A stretch of 64,000 nucleotides of DNA from Tepidibacillus_B infernus (lineage in GTDB: Bacteria > Bacillota > Bacilli > Tepidibacillales > Tepidibacillaceae): assembly GCF_048898065.1 (NCBI RefSeq), contig NZ_JBLWFI010000001.1, positions 1,302,001-1,366,000 on the forward strand, in the 5' to 3' direction. Shown here piece after piece: positions 58,263-64,000 of this stretch; position 1 is the stretch's first letter, and every line of letters starts with the position of its first letter. The position numbers and the translations under genes were made by a program. The notes beneath the pieces are model-generated. The model had not been told where the DNA came from, did not search any database, and saw only the letters and a list, made by a program, of their open reading frames with translations.

Positions 58263-59381
58263 TTAATCATTTGAGTACTTCTTGGCCATGATCTCTACTA
58301 AACTAGCACGAGTAATGACCCCTTCTAGAAGATTTGAAGAAGTAACAACAGGTAAATAAGAAAGATTATGTTGATGAATTAATTCAATCGCAATTGTTAA
58401 AGACTGATCAGATTGAACAGTGATTAAATCAGTTTTCATCACATCTTTCACTGTTAGGGTCTCATCCTTAAAATGTTGTTGAATTTGCCATACCCCAACA
58501 GAACCAAGCAAATGATTTTCTTTATCGACAATCAATAGACTATCTACTCGATGTGTTCTCATGGTTTTCACTGCTTCAGCTAATCCACGATTTGGCCCTG
58601 AAGTTACAGGTTTCACCATGATTTCTTCTAATGATGGTAATAAATCTACTTCATTTAACCGCTCTTCACCAATAAATGATTTAACAAATTCATTAGCTGG
58701 ATGTCGTAGTATATTTTCCGGTGTATCGATTTGTACAATTTTGCCTTCTCTCATAATACAAATTCGATCTGCTATTTTTAGTGCTTCATCCATATCGTGG
58801 GTAACAAAAACAATCGTTTTCTTGATTTCTTCTTGTAACCGTATCAGTTCATCTTGTAGTTGCTCTCGACTAATCGGATCCAATGCACTAAAGGGTTCGT
58901 CCATTAAGATAACATTTGGATCAGCTGCCAAGGCTCTAATCACCCCAACCCGTTGCTGTTGACCACCACTTAGTTCTTTTGGATAACGATCCCGATAAAT
59001 CGCTGGATCCAATCCAACCATGGTTAACAACTCATCTACTTTATTCAAATACTTTGTTGTGTCCCATTTTTTTAACTTGGGTACCAAGGCCACATTTTCT
59101 CCAATGGTCATATGGGGCAATAATCCGATTTGTTGAATGACATAACCAATATTACGTCGTAACTCTACTGGATTCATCGTGTTAATTTCTTGGTTATCAA
59201 TATAAATAGCTCCTTCACTTGGATCAATCAAGCGGTTGATCATTTTCATTGTTGTTGTTTTCCCGCATCCACTTGGCCCAATCAGAACCAATAATTCGCC
59301 CTTTTTGATATGAAGGTTGATATTGTCTAATGCTCGAAATCCATCATCATAAACTTTGGCCACATTTTCAAAACGAATCAT
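58263..59381 (-). CDS. Osmoprotectant ABC transporter ATPase with tandem CBS domains (OpuCA-like)
   Basis: 372 residues. ABC ATPase at ~1-240: Walker A LIGPSGCGKTTTMKMIN, signature LSGGQQQRVGVIRALA, Walker B VILMDEPFSALDP, and the H-loop FVTHDMDEAL. Two CBS domains at ~255-370 (TSGPNRGLAEAVKTMRTHRV, MKTDLITVQSDQSLTIAIEL). In OpuA/OpuC-type importers these sense ionic strength or bind c-di-AMP to switch transport. The frame opens at 59399; CAAAGGAGGCAAGCT points to ATG at 59381. First gene of the operon. Confidence 0.92.
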   Translation of the reverse strand: MIRFENVAKVYDDGFRALDNINLHIKKGELLVLIGPSGCGKTTTMKMINRLIDPSEGAIYIDNQEINTMNPVELRRNIGYVIQQIGLLPHMTIGENVALVPKLKKWDTTKYLNKVDELLTMVGLDPAIYRDRYPKELSGGQQQRVGVIRALAADPNVILMDEPFSALDPISREQLQDELIRLQEEIKKTIVFVTHDMDEALKIADRICIMREGKIVQIDTPENILRHPANEFVKSFIGEERLNEVDLLPSLEEIMVKPVTSGPNRGLAEAVKTMRTHRVDSLLIVDKENHLLGSVGVWQIQQHFKDETLTVKDVMKTDLITVQSDQSLTIAIELIHQHNLSYLPVVTSSNLLEGVITRASLVEIMAKKYSND

Positions 59382-59702
59382 AGCTTGCCTCCTTTGCAAA
59401 ACGAATACAATAAAATTTTATCATAAAACTGTATTATCACTCAAAACGGATAATCTACTGTATTCATACAGATCCTAGTCAAACCTTTCAATAAACAAAT
59501 TCAGCATTTTTTCCCTTACATATCCTTTCATATCCTCCATGATCCTACCTTGTCCTGTCGAATAATCTTGAATTACAAAAGCATAGAATAGAAAAGTTTC
59601 TTAAGTTCCCTTATCATCATGCGATATGTCATTTATTTTACGTTTTACCCATTCAATAAGCACTTTTCATAAAGAATCTAAAGGTCAGAGTGTAAAATAA
59701 GA

Positions 59703-59866
59703 AAAGGGTTGTATATTCCATTGCGCTCCGTCATCCATGCCCTTCTATAAAAAAAAGATTAAGAAGAAAAGGGCACTTCTGAAGGCACACAAAGTGTACA
59801 AGTCGTGCTACACAGCTAAAGCTGCTAGTCACGCTATGTCGCAGCTCATGGAATATACAAACCCCT
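59703..59866 (+). repeat. Hairpin repeat, copy B (longest form)
   Basis: Outer inverted ends AAAAGGGTTGTATATTCCAT / ATGGAATATACAAACCCC, the inner TGCCCTTCT / AAGGGCA stem and the shared CGCTCCGTCATCC block. B has a ~55-base insert (GCACACAAAGTGTACAAGTC and a GCAGC/GCTGC hairpin) that copy A lacks; copy C keeps its first half. The flank TAAATGACAAGTGGAAGAAA is shared with A. Of the 597 bases between the opuC-like genes and csaA, 59400-59700 hold nothing I can identify. Confidence 0.8.
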
Positions 59867-59897
59867 AAATGACAAGTGGAAGAAAGTTATAATTTGC

Positions 59898-59970
59898 TTA
59901 TTTACCAATTATGGCAAGACCCATATATATTGCTGCACCCCAAATAATGAATGCAGACACTTCACCTTAT
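59898..59970 (-). pseudogene. Fragment of a membrane protein C-terminus
   Basis: The minus strand reads GEVSAFIIWGAAIYMGLAII then GK and a stop; upstream is TAA. It looks like the last helix of an integral membrane protein left beside repeat copy B. No start or ribosome binding site. Confidence 0.35.
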
Positions 59971-59996
59971 TTAATTTTTATTGCTATACACTTCCA

Positions 59997-60326
59997 TCAA
60001 GCTATTGGCGTGCCATTGGGTACTTTTTCATCTGGAGTTAATAGAATCACATCACCTTTTTCAGGCACTCCCCCTAACACAAGCACTTCTGATTCAAATC
60101 CAGCAATTCTTCTCGGTGGAAAGTTCACAACTGCGACAACTTGTCTACCAATCAATTGATCTGGCTGATAACGTTTGGTGATTTGCGCACTGGAACGTTT
60201 CATACCTAACTCACCAAAATCGATCAATAGTTTTATCGCTGGTACTCTTGCTTCTGGAAATGGATGAGCTTCAATCACAGTTCCTATGCGAATATCTAGT
60301 TTTAGAAAATCCTCTATTGTGGCCAT
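59997..60326 (-). CDS. csaA: CsaA, tRNA-binding-domain chaperone-like protein
   Basis: 109 residues, full length for the family: FLKLDIRIGTVIEAHPFPEA, LLIDFGELGMKRSSAQITKR and QVVAVVNFPPRRIAGFESEV, LTPDEKVPNGTPIA. An OB-fold tRNA-binding domain. CsaA of Bacillus has been described as a secretion-related chaperone that binds preproteins and SecA; the molecular role is still loose. The frame opens at 60389, but GGGAGGAATTAAA precedes the ATG at 60326. Confidence 0.92.
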   Translation of the reverse strand: MATIEDFLKLDIRIGTVIEAHPFPEARVPAIKLLIDFGELGMKRSSAQITKRYQPDQLIGRQVVAVVNFPPRRIAGFESEVLVLGGVPEKGDVILLTPDEKVPNGTPIA

Positions 60327-60485
60327 TTTAATTCCTCCCATTTTTTCGTACATAATTGGACTGACCCTATTCTTCTTGCTTATTACCATGTATCATAATA
60401 AAATTGAAATTACTAAATAAGTTTGATCATAAGTTATCATTACATATAAAATAGGGAAGTTAAAATCTATATCCTAGGAGAATCA

Positions 60486-61061
60486 ATGATGAAGAGTCGA
60501 TGTGCATGGGTAACAGATGACCCACTTTATATTGACTATCATGATCAAGAATGGGGGGTTCCCGTTTTTGATGATCAGAAATTGTTTGAGTTCCTTATTC
60601 TTGAAGGTGCTCAAGCAGGATTAAGTTGGATCACCATTTTAAAGAAAAGAGAAAATTATCGTCACGTTTTTGATGAATTTGACCCGAAAAAAGTGGCCTT
60701 ATACGACTCAAAGAAAGTTGAAGAGCTACTAGTCAATAAAGGAATTATTCGTAATCGCTTAAAAATCCAATCATCAATCACCAATGCTCAAGCATTCTTA
60801 AAAGTTCAAGAGGAATTTGGTTCTTTTAGAGAATACATTTGGTCATTCGTAGATGGAAAACCGATCATCAATCATTGGAAAAGCAAAGAAGAAGTCCCTA
60901 TCACCACACCACAATCAGATCTGATGAGTAAGGATTTAAAAAAGCGGGGTTTCAAATTTGTCGGTTCAACCATCTGCTATTCCTTTATGCAAGCAACTGG
61001 AATGGTGATGGATCATACAACCAATTGCTATAAGTATAAGGAACTAGTGGGCAAAGCATAA
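60486..61061 (+). CDS. tag: DNA-3-methyladenine glycosylase I
   Basis: 191 residues, the normal length. Base-excision enzyme that removes 3-methyladenine from alkylated DNA. Signatures CAWVTDDPLYIDYHDQEWGV, LFEFLILEGAQAGLSWITIL, GIIRNRLKIQSSITNAQAF and SFMQATGMVMDHTTNCYKY, which include the Cys/His residues of the zinc snap (N-terminal Cys and His, C-terminal His and Cys). Two ATGs in a row; TAGGAGAATCA is upstream. Single gene. Confidence 0.95.
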   Translation: MMKSRCAWVTDDPLYIDYHDQEWGVPVFDDQKLFEFLILEGAQAGLSWITILKKRENYRHVFDEFDPKKVALYDSKKVEELLVNKGIIRNRLKIQSSITNAQAFLKVQEEFGSFREYIWSFVDGKPIINHWKSKEEVPITTPQSDLMSKDLKKRGFKFVGSTICYSFMQATGMVMDHTTNCYKYKELVGKA

Positions 61062-61063
61062 GT

Positions 61064-61693
61064 TTATTCTGGCTTTGCCCACATTTCTTTTGGATTCATT
61101 TCATAAATTCCGTTTTCCCGATACATAAAAGAATTGACTATAAATTCTCTACGAATCGTGGCAAAGTCCTCATGAAATTGTTTAATATGTTCATTAATCT
61201 CTTTCTCCGAGTATTTCTTCCCTTGCTCTAACTCTTTTATCATATATTCTAAAACGAATAACTTTTTCTTTCTTTGAGAAGGTATATTTTTAAGCTTTCC
61301 ATTTGGGGTAAAGAAGTTTTTGATCACTTCTACTTTTTGCTTTTCTAGTTTTTCCTTCTTCATTTTCTCCCTTTCCGTTTCTTCTTCCATATCCTCACCT
61401 CCTAATTGATCACTTAGTTCATGAGAAAAAACGACTTTAATAATTGATTCTGCCTTTCTTCTTAAGGTTTTTTCATCTAAATAAAAATAAATGGTGTTCT
61501 TATCCCTTCGTTCATAGATCAGTCCTACTTCTCTTAACTTCATCATATGGTGTGTAATCGTTGGTGGCTTAACTCCTAATTTGCCAGCCAATGCCTGCCC
61601 GTGTAATGGCTCTTTTGCTAATAATACAAGAATTCTTATTCTTGTGGGATCTGCTAATACTTTATGAAAGTTAACAAGCCGATCAAGCTGCAA
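61064..61693 (-). CDS. ArsR-type regulator with C-terminal DUF2087
   Basis: 209 residues. Winged helix-turn-helix at ~1-90: FHKVLADPTRIRILVLLAKE, LAGKLGVKPPTITHHMMKLR and LIYERRDKNTIYFYLDE. After a charged linker, DUF2087 at ~125-209: FFTPNGKLKNIPSQRKKKLF, YSEKEINEHIKQFHEDFATI, RREFIVNSFMYRENGIYEM. No obvious metal-binding Cys, so the signal is unknown. Start TTG with GGAGGGGAATTGG. A 16-bp perfect palindrome 62 bases upstream is a likely operator for autoregulation. It ends 3 bases from the convergent tag gene. Confidence 0.85.
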   Translation of the reverse strand: MQLDRLVNFHKVLADPTRIRILVLLAKEPLHGQALAGKLGVKPPTITHHMMKLREVGLIYERRDKNTIYFYLDEKTLRRKAESIIKVVFSHELSDQLGGEDMEEETEREKMKKEKLEKQKVEVIKNFFTPNGKLKNIPSQRKKKLFVLEYMIKELEQGKKYSEKEINEHIKQFHEDFATIRREFIVNSFMYRENGIYEMNPKEMWAKPE

Positions 61694-61754
61694 ACCAATT
61701 CCCCTCCAACCTGTTAGATGAAATAACTTTAAAAAATAAAGACTTGTTTAATAT

Positions 61755-61770
61755 TTATCTAATTAGATAA
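61755..61770. promoter_or_regulatory. 16-bp perfect palindrome, likely ArsR-type operator
   Basis: TTATCTAATTAGATAA, 62 bases upstream of the ArsR-DUF2087 gene's start. Symmetry and size fit a dimeric winged-helix repressor. Confidence 0.6.
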
Positions 61771-61813
61771 TAATCAAATCAACTACCAATATCAACTTTT
61801 TTTATTTCAATAT

Positions 61814-61934
61814 AAAAAAAGGGTTGTATATTCCATCGCGCTCCGTCATCCGTGCCCTTCTATGAATAAAGATTACGGAGAAAAGGGCACTTCTGAAGGC
61901 ACACAAAGTGTACAAGTCGTGCTACAACCCTTTT
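61814..61934 (+). repeat. Hairpin repeat, copy C, at the end of the PAS-GGDEF gene
   Basis: Left AAAAGGGTTGTATATTCCAT and interior as in copies A and B; the right side stops early at GTGCTACAACCCTTTT, which pairs with the left AAAAGGGTTGTA. The stop codon of the PAS-GGDEF gene (61922-61924) lies inside the repeat. Confidence 0.8.
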
Positions 61935-63091
61935 CGTAAGGCATTTTCCAATTGCAGTTTTCGGTAGTATTTATCACTCAATTCCGTGGTATAAAAACGA
62001 TACGTATTCTTCCCATCTTCCTTTGCCAAATACATAGCAATATCCGCACTACGTATAAGGGTTTCAATATCTTCACCGTCATACGGGTAAATGCTTATTC
62101 CAATGCTAGGTGTGACAAATGTTACATGACCCATTAATAGAAATGGAGATTTAAACTCATTAAGCATTCGCTCAGCAATTTTTGTAACCTCATTTCTACC
62201 GATATTCTCAAGCAAGACAACAAATTTATCACCACCATAATGAGAGACTAGATCATTTTGACGAATGCAATTCTTTAATCTTTCAGCAGCCTGTTGTAAT
62301 AGCAAATCTCCAACATTGTGCCCTAAAGTATCATTGACTAACTTAAAGCGATCTAAATCAATGAACATCAATGCCGTAATCATTTTTTGCTGTTCTGAAC
62401 GTTTGATGAAATATTGAAGGTATTTATTCAAGAGATAACGATTAGATAAACCTGTTAAGGCATCATAAAAGGCCAGTTGATTAATTTTTTTCTCTACCTT
62501 TTTCTGCTCTGTCACATCATGAATGGTACCTATGAAAGCATTTTTATCATGGTAGACTGTTTTTGAAGCATGTAGCTCTATATAAATGATACTGCCGTCT
62601 TTTTTTATCCCTCTTATATGTTCATGTATATGTTCAACATTCTGACTCATCTTCGCATATTTTGTAAGTAACTCTTTATCTTCAGGGATGATCAGATCCA
62701 AAATATTGATTTGAGCAAGTTCTTGATTTGTATAACCAATAATTTCTTTAAAACGAGGATTTGCATAAATAATTCGTCCATTTTGATAAATATATATTCC
62801 TACAAATGCACCCTCAACCAAACTCCGATATTTGGCCTCTGTTTCCATTAGTGTTTTCTCAATTATCTTACGTTCAGTAATGTCCCTGACAAGCTTTTTC
62901 CTACTCTTCGTTAGCTCTTCAAGATATAATCTTGATTTGTCATATTGCACCCCAAACCATAGGGTGATAAAAGTAGTGATCGCAGCAATGAACAAGTCAT
63001 GACGATCAATATCCAATTCTACAACACTATGAAAAGCAACAACGATTAGACCTACAAAAACCGCTGTTATTCTACCTAGATACTTTTTCAA
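61922..63091 (-). CDS. Membrane PAS-GGDEF protein, probably truncated before an EAL domain
   Basis: 389 residues. Two N-terminal helices (~8-50), a PAS domain at ~82-200 (YRSLVEGAFVGIYIYQNGRI, GSIIYIELHASKTVYHDKNA) and a GGDEF domain at ~205-365 (FYDALTGLSNRYLLNKYL, FIDLDRFKLVNDTLGHNVGD). The active-site motif is GGDKF (286-290), i.e. Lys for Glu, so cyclase activity is doubtful. The end, YYRKLQLENALRKGL, is the usual linker that starts an EAL phosphodiesterase domain, and the frame stops in the hairpin repeat. It may once have been a GGDEF-EAL enzyme in which EAL did the work. TTG start after GGGGGGATTAAAA. Confidence 0.82.
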   Translation of the reverse strand: MKKYLGRITAVFVGLIVVAFHSVVELDIDRHDLFIAAITTFITLWFGVQYDKSRLYLEELTKSRKKLVRDITERKIIEKTLMETEAKYRSLVEGAFVGIYIYQNGRIIYANPRFKEIIGYTNQELAQINILDLIIPEDKELLTKYAKMSQNVEHIHEHIRGIKKDGSIIYIELHASKTVYHDKNAFIGTIHDVTEQKKVEKKINQLAFYDALTGLSNRYLLNKYLQYFIKRSEQQKMITALMFIDLDRFKLVNDTLGHNVGDLLLQQAAERLKNCIRQNDLVSHYGGDKFVVLLENIGRNEVTKIAERMLNEFKSPFLLMGHVTFVTPSIGISIYPYDGEDIETLIRSADIAMYLAKEDGKNTYRFYTTELSDKYYRKLQLENALRKGL

Positions 63092-63168
63092 TTTTAATCC
63101 CCCCCATCATTCGGCTTCTTTCACAAACATTACTATTTTACCATAGCGTTCTCTGAAATTGTAGACTC

Positions 63169-63182
63169 TTGTCCGTGGACAA
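63169..63182. promoter_or_regulatory. Inverted repeat upstream of the XRE gene
   Basis: TTGTCC-GT-GGACAA, 6+6 bases, 57 bases before the start codon; a possible operator of the regulator itself. Confidence 0.4.
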
Positions 63183-63238
63183 CTTCCTTAATAAAAAATC
63201 ATAATGGTTCAAGAATCCCAAAAAAAGGAGAAACCAGC

Positions 63239-63475
63239 TTGGACGTTCAAATTATCTTTGGTAAAGTTTTAAAAAACTTAAGGGTTAACCGTAAGATCTC
63301 CCAAGAAGAGTTGGCTTTTCGCTCAAAGCTTGATCGTACTTATATTAGTTTATTAGAAAGAGGAAAACGCAAACCTAGCTTGAACACGATTTATGCCCTT
63401 TCAAAGGCATTAAGTATAAAGCCTTCTGAATTAATTAGAGAAGTTGAAAATGAGTATCAATTAGACGATGAATAG
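63239..63475 (+). CDS. XRE-family (helix-turn-helix) regulator
   Basis: 78 residues, nearly all Cro/CI-type domain: FGKVLKNLRVNRKISQEELA, RSKLDRTYISLLERGKRKPS, LNTIYALSKALSIKPSELIR. Similar in size to small chromosomal and restriction-modification C-type regulators. TTG start with AAAAAAGGAGAAACCAGC. No partner gene next to it. A terminator follows. Confidence 0.85.
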   Translation: MDVQIIFGKVLKNLRVNRKISQEELAFRSKLDRTYISLLERGKRKPSLNTIYALSKALSIKPSELIREVENEYQLDDE

Positions 63476-63488
63476 CCTCCATAGAGTC

Positions 63489-63518
63489 AAGGTCACTCAC
63501 GAACAGAGTGACCTTTAT
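63489..63518 (+). terminator. Hairpin after the XRE gene
   Basis: AAGGTCACTC / GAGTGACCTT, 10-bp perfect stem, 7-base loop; weak T run. Confidence 0.65.
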
Positions 63519-63542
63519 CAATTGATGATAAAAAAATGAGCT

Positions 63543-63995
63543 TTATATCCCTAGATAAGGGATTTGTTCTTCTTTTGCCGTGAAAGAGTCCCCTTTGTGA
63601 TGCAAAAACTGATAGCGATGTTGAACTAAGGCCACATGGCGAAGTTGCTGTTTACAGTAATTCTCTCCGTGAGCACAATAAAGCGTATGGTTTCCCTTCA
63701 ATGACAATTTTGTTACAGCTCTATTTTCACTATTGATTCCGATAATCGCCTGGGCGATTACCCATCCCATTGTAAATTCATCTTCTGGTTTACTCGCAAC
63801 TTTAAATGGTGTTAAAATCCAGTCCTCAATCAATGGAAGAGGAATCATCTGACTCTTTCCTATAGCTTGTCCATACTGTTTCCGCAAGGCTACGATATCA
63901 TATCCAAAGAACTGAACAATTCCATGTAGAAATGAGTGTGCGGATGTTGGTAATTCTTCTGAGGTTCCGTCTACGTATAGTACCTTTAAATACAA
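63543..63995 (-). CDS. ComK-like protein, start possibly outside the window
   Basis: At least 150 residues. The block order follows ComK, the competence transcription factor: a Tyr/Gly region (LRKQYGQAIGKSQMIPLP), an aromatic/Pro stretch with WILTPFKVASKPEDEFTMGW, then LKGNHTLYCAHGENYCKQQL and RHVALVQ where ComK has its SNGxxxELxxSxxxxxxQxxR motif. The likeness is by eye and moderate. The only in-frame start inside the window is TTG at 63995, with no room to see a ribosome binding site; the frame is open to the window edge, so the gene may be longer. Competence could link to ylbF in the same window. Confidence 0.5.
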   Translation of the reverse strand: MYLKVLYVDGTSEELPTSAHSFLHGIVQFFGYDIVALRKQYGQAIGKSQMIPLPLIEDWILTPFKVASKPEDEFTMGWVIAQAIIGINSENRAVTKLSLKGNHTLYCAHGENYCKQQLRHVALVQHRYQFLHHKGDSFTAKEEQIPYLGI

Positions 63996-64000
63996 GCCTT

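Noticed and set aside
1..64000. tRNA, rRNA genes and CRISPR arrays
   Set aside because: No CCA-ending cloverleaf-like cluster, no rRNA sequence and no regularly spaced identical repeats were seen.

Overview
The window looks like the chromosome of a low-GC, Gram-positive, spore-former-type Bacillales bacterium. The signs are AT-rich codon use, strong AGGAGG-type ribosome binding sites with many TTG/GTG starts, and typical Bacilli families: YlbF/YlbG, YkvA-like, Asp23, the DUF1659/DUF2922/YvrJ set with a YvrI-like sigma factor, CsaA, an OpuC-type transporter and a ComK-like protein. A TAT-exported molybdopterin oxidoreductase with FeS and NrfD-type subunits points to anaerobic respiration of sulfur or metalloid compounds. 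I cannot name a species.

Layout. 1-6.1 kb is a surface-glycan locus (UDP-glucose dehydrogenase, three family-2 glycosyltransferases, a sugar-nucleotide epimerase). 6.3-8.5 kb is a two-gene threonine-to-glycine operon (kbl and an SDR threonine dehydrogenase). 8.6-16.5 kb is mixed core content: two MFS transporters, an HD-GYP protein, a secreted subtilase, an acyltransferase-like protein and a polyprenol-type glycosyltransferase.

16.5-31 kb is an accessory region. It holds an assembly gap, a broken IS3-family element with higher GC, an IS110-family element with a long structured upstream region, and then a five-gene, tightly packed cluster (two metallo-beta-lactamase-fold proteins, a P-loop kinase, an MFS exporter, an S9 peptidase). 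This cluster is the best candidate for an undescribed system. After it come a decayed transposase, a decayed AbrB/PIN toxin-antitoxin pair, an IS200/IS605-type TnpB element with an internally deleted TnpA, and a secreted CAP-domain protein.

31.8-43.7 kb carries the psr/phs-like operon with a divergent LysR regulator, an MFS pump, ylbG-ylbF, an XPB-type helicase with its helicase-associated partner, and a large permease. At 43.9-46.2 kb a second, degraded copy of the TnpB element has cut a gene of unknown function. 46.3-53.7 kb holds CBS, LysM-CAP, amidase-SLH, an FtsW-like protein, Asp23 and SDR genes, then a sigma-factor cluster containing a 70-bp perfect direct repeat and a broken DUF1906 gene.

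53.8-56.6 kb is an undecaprenyl-lipid carrier operon (DedA, a DedA-PAP2 fusion, UppP). 56.6-59.4 kb is an OpuC-type osmoprotectant ABC transporter. 59.7-64 kb has CsaA, Tag, an ArsR-DUF2087 regulator, a truncated PAS-GGDEF protein, an XRE regulator and a ComK-like protein. A family of three related hairpin-forming repeats (about 31.65, 59.70 and 61.81 kb) runs through the window; one copy lies exactly where the PAS-GGDEF protein loses its expected EAL domain. Three runs of N (16534-16738, 28953-29402, 45150-45318) are assembly gaps; two of them start at the same base of the TnpB element.
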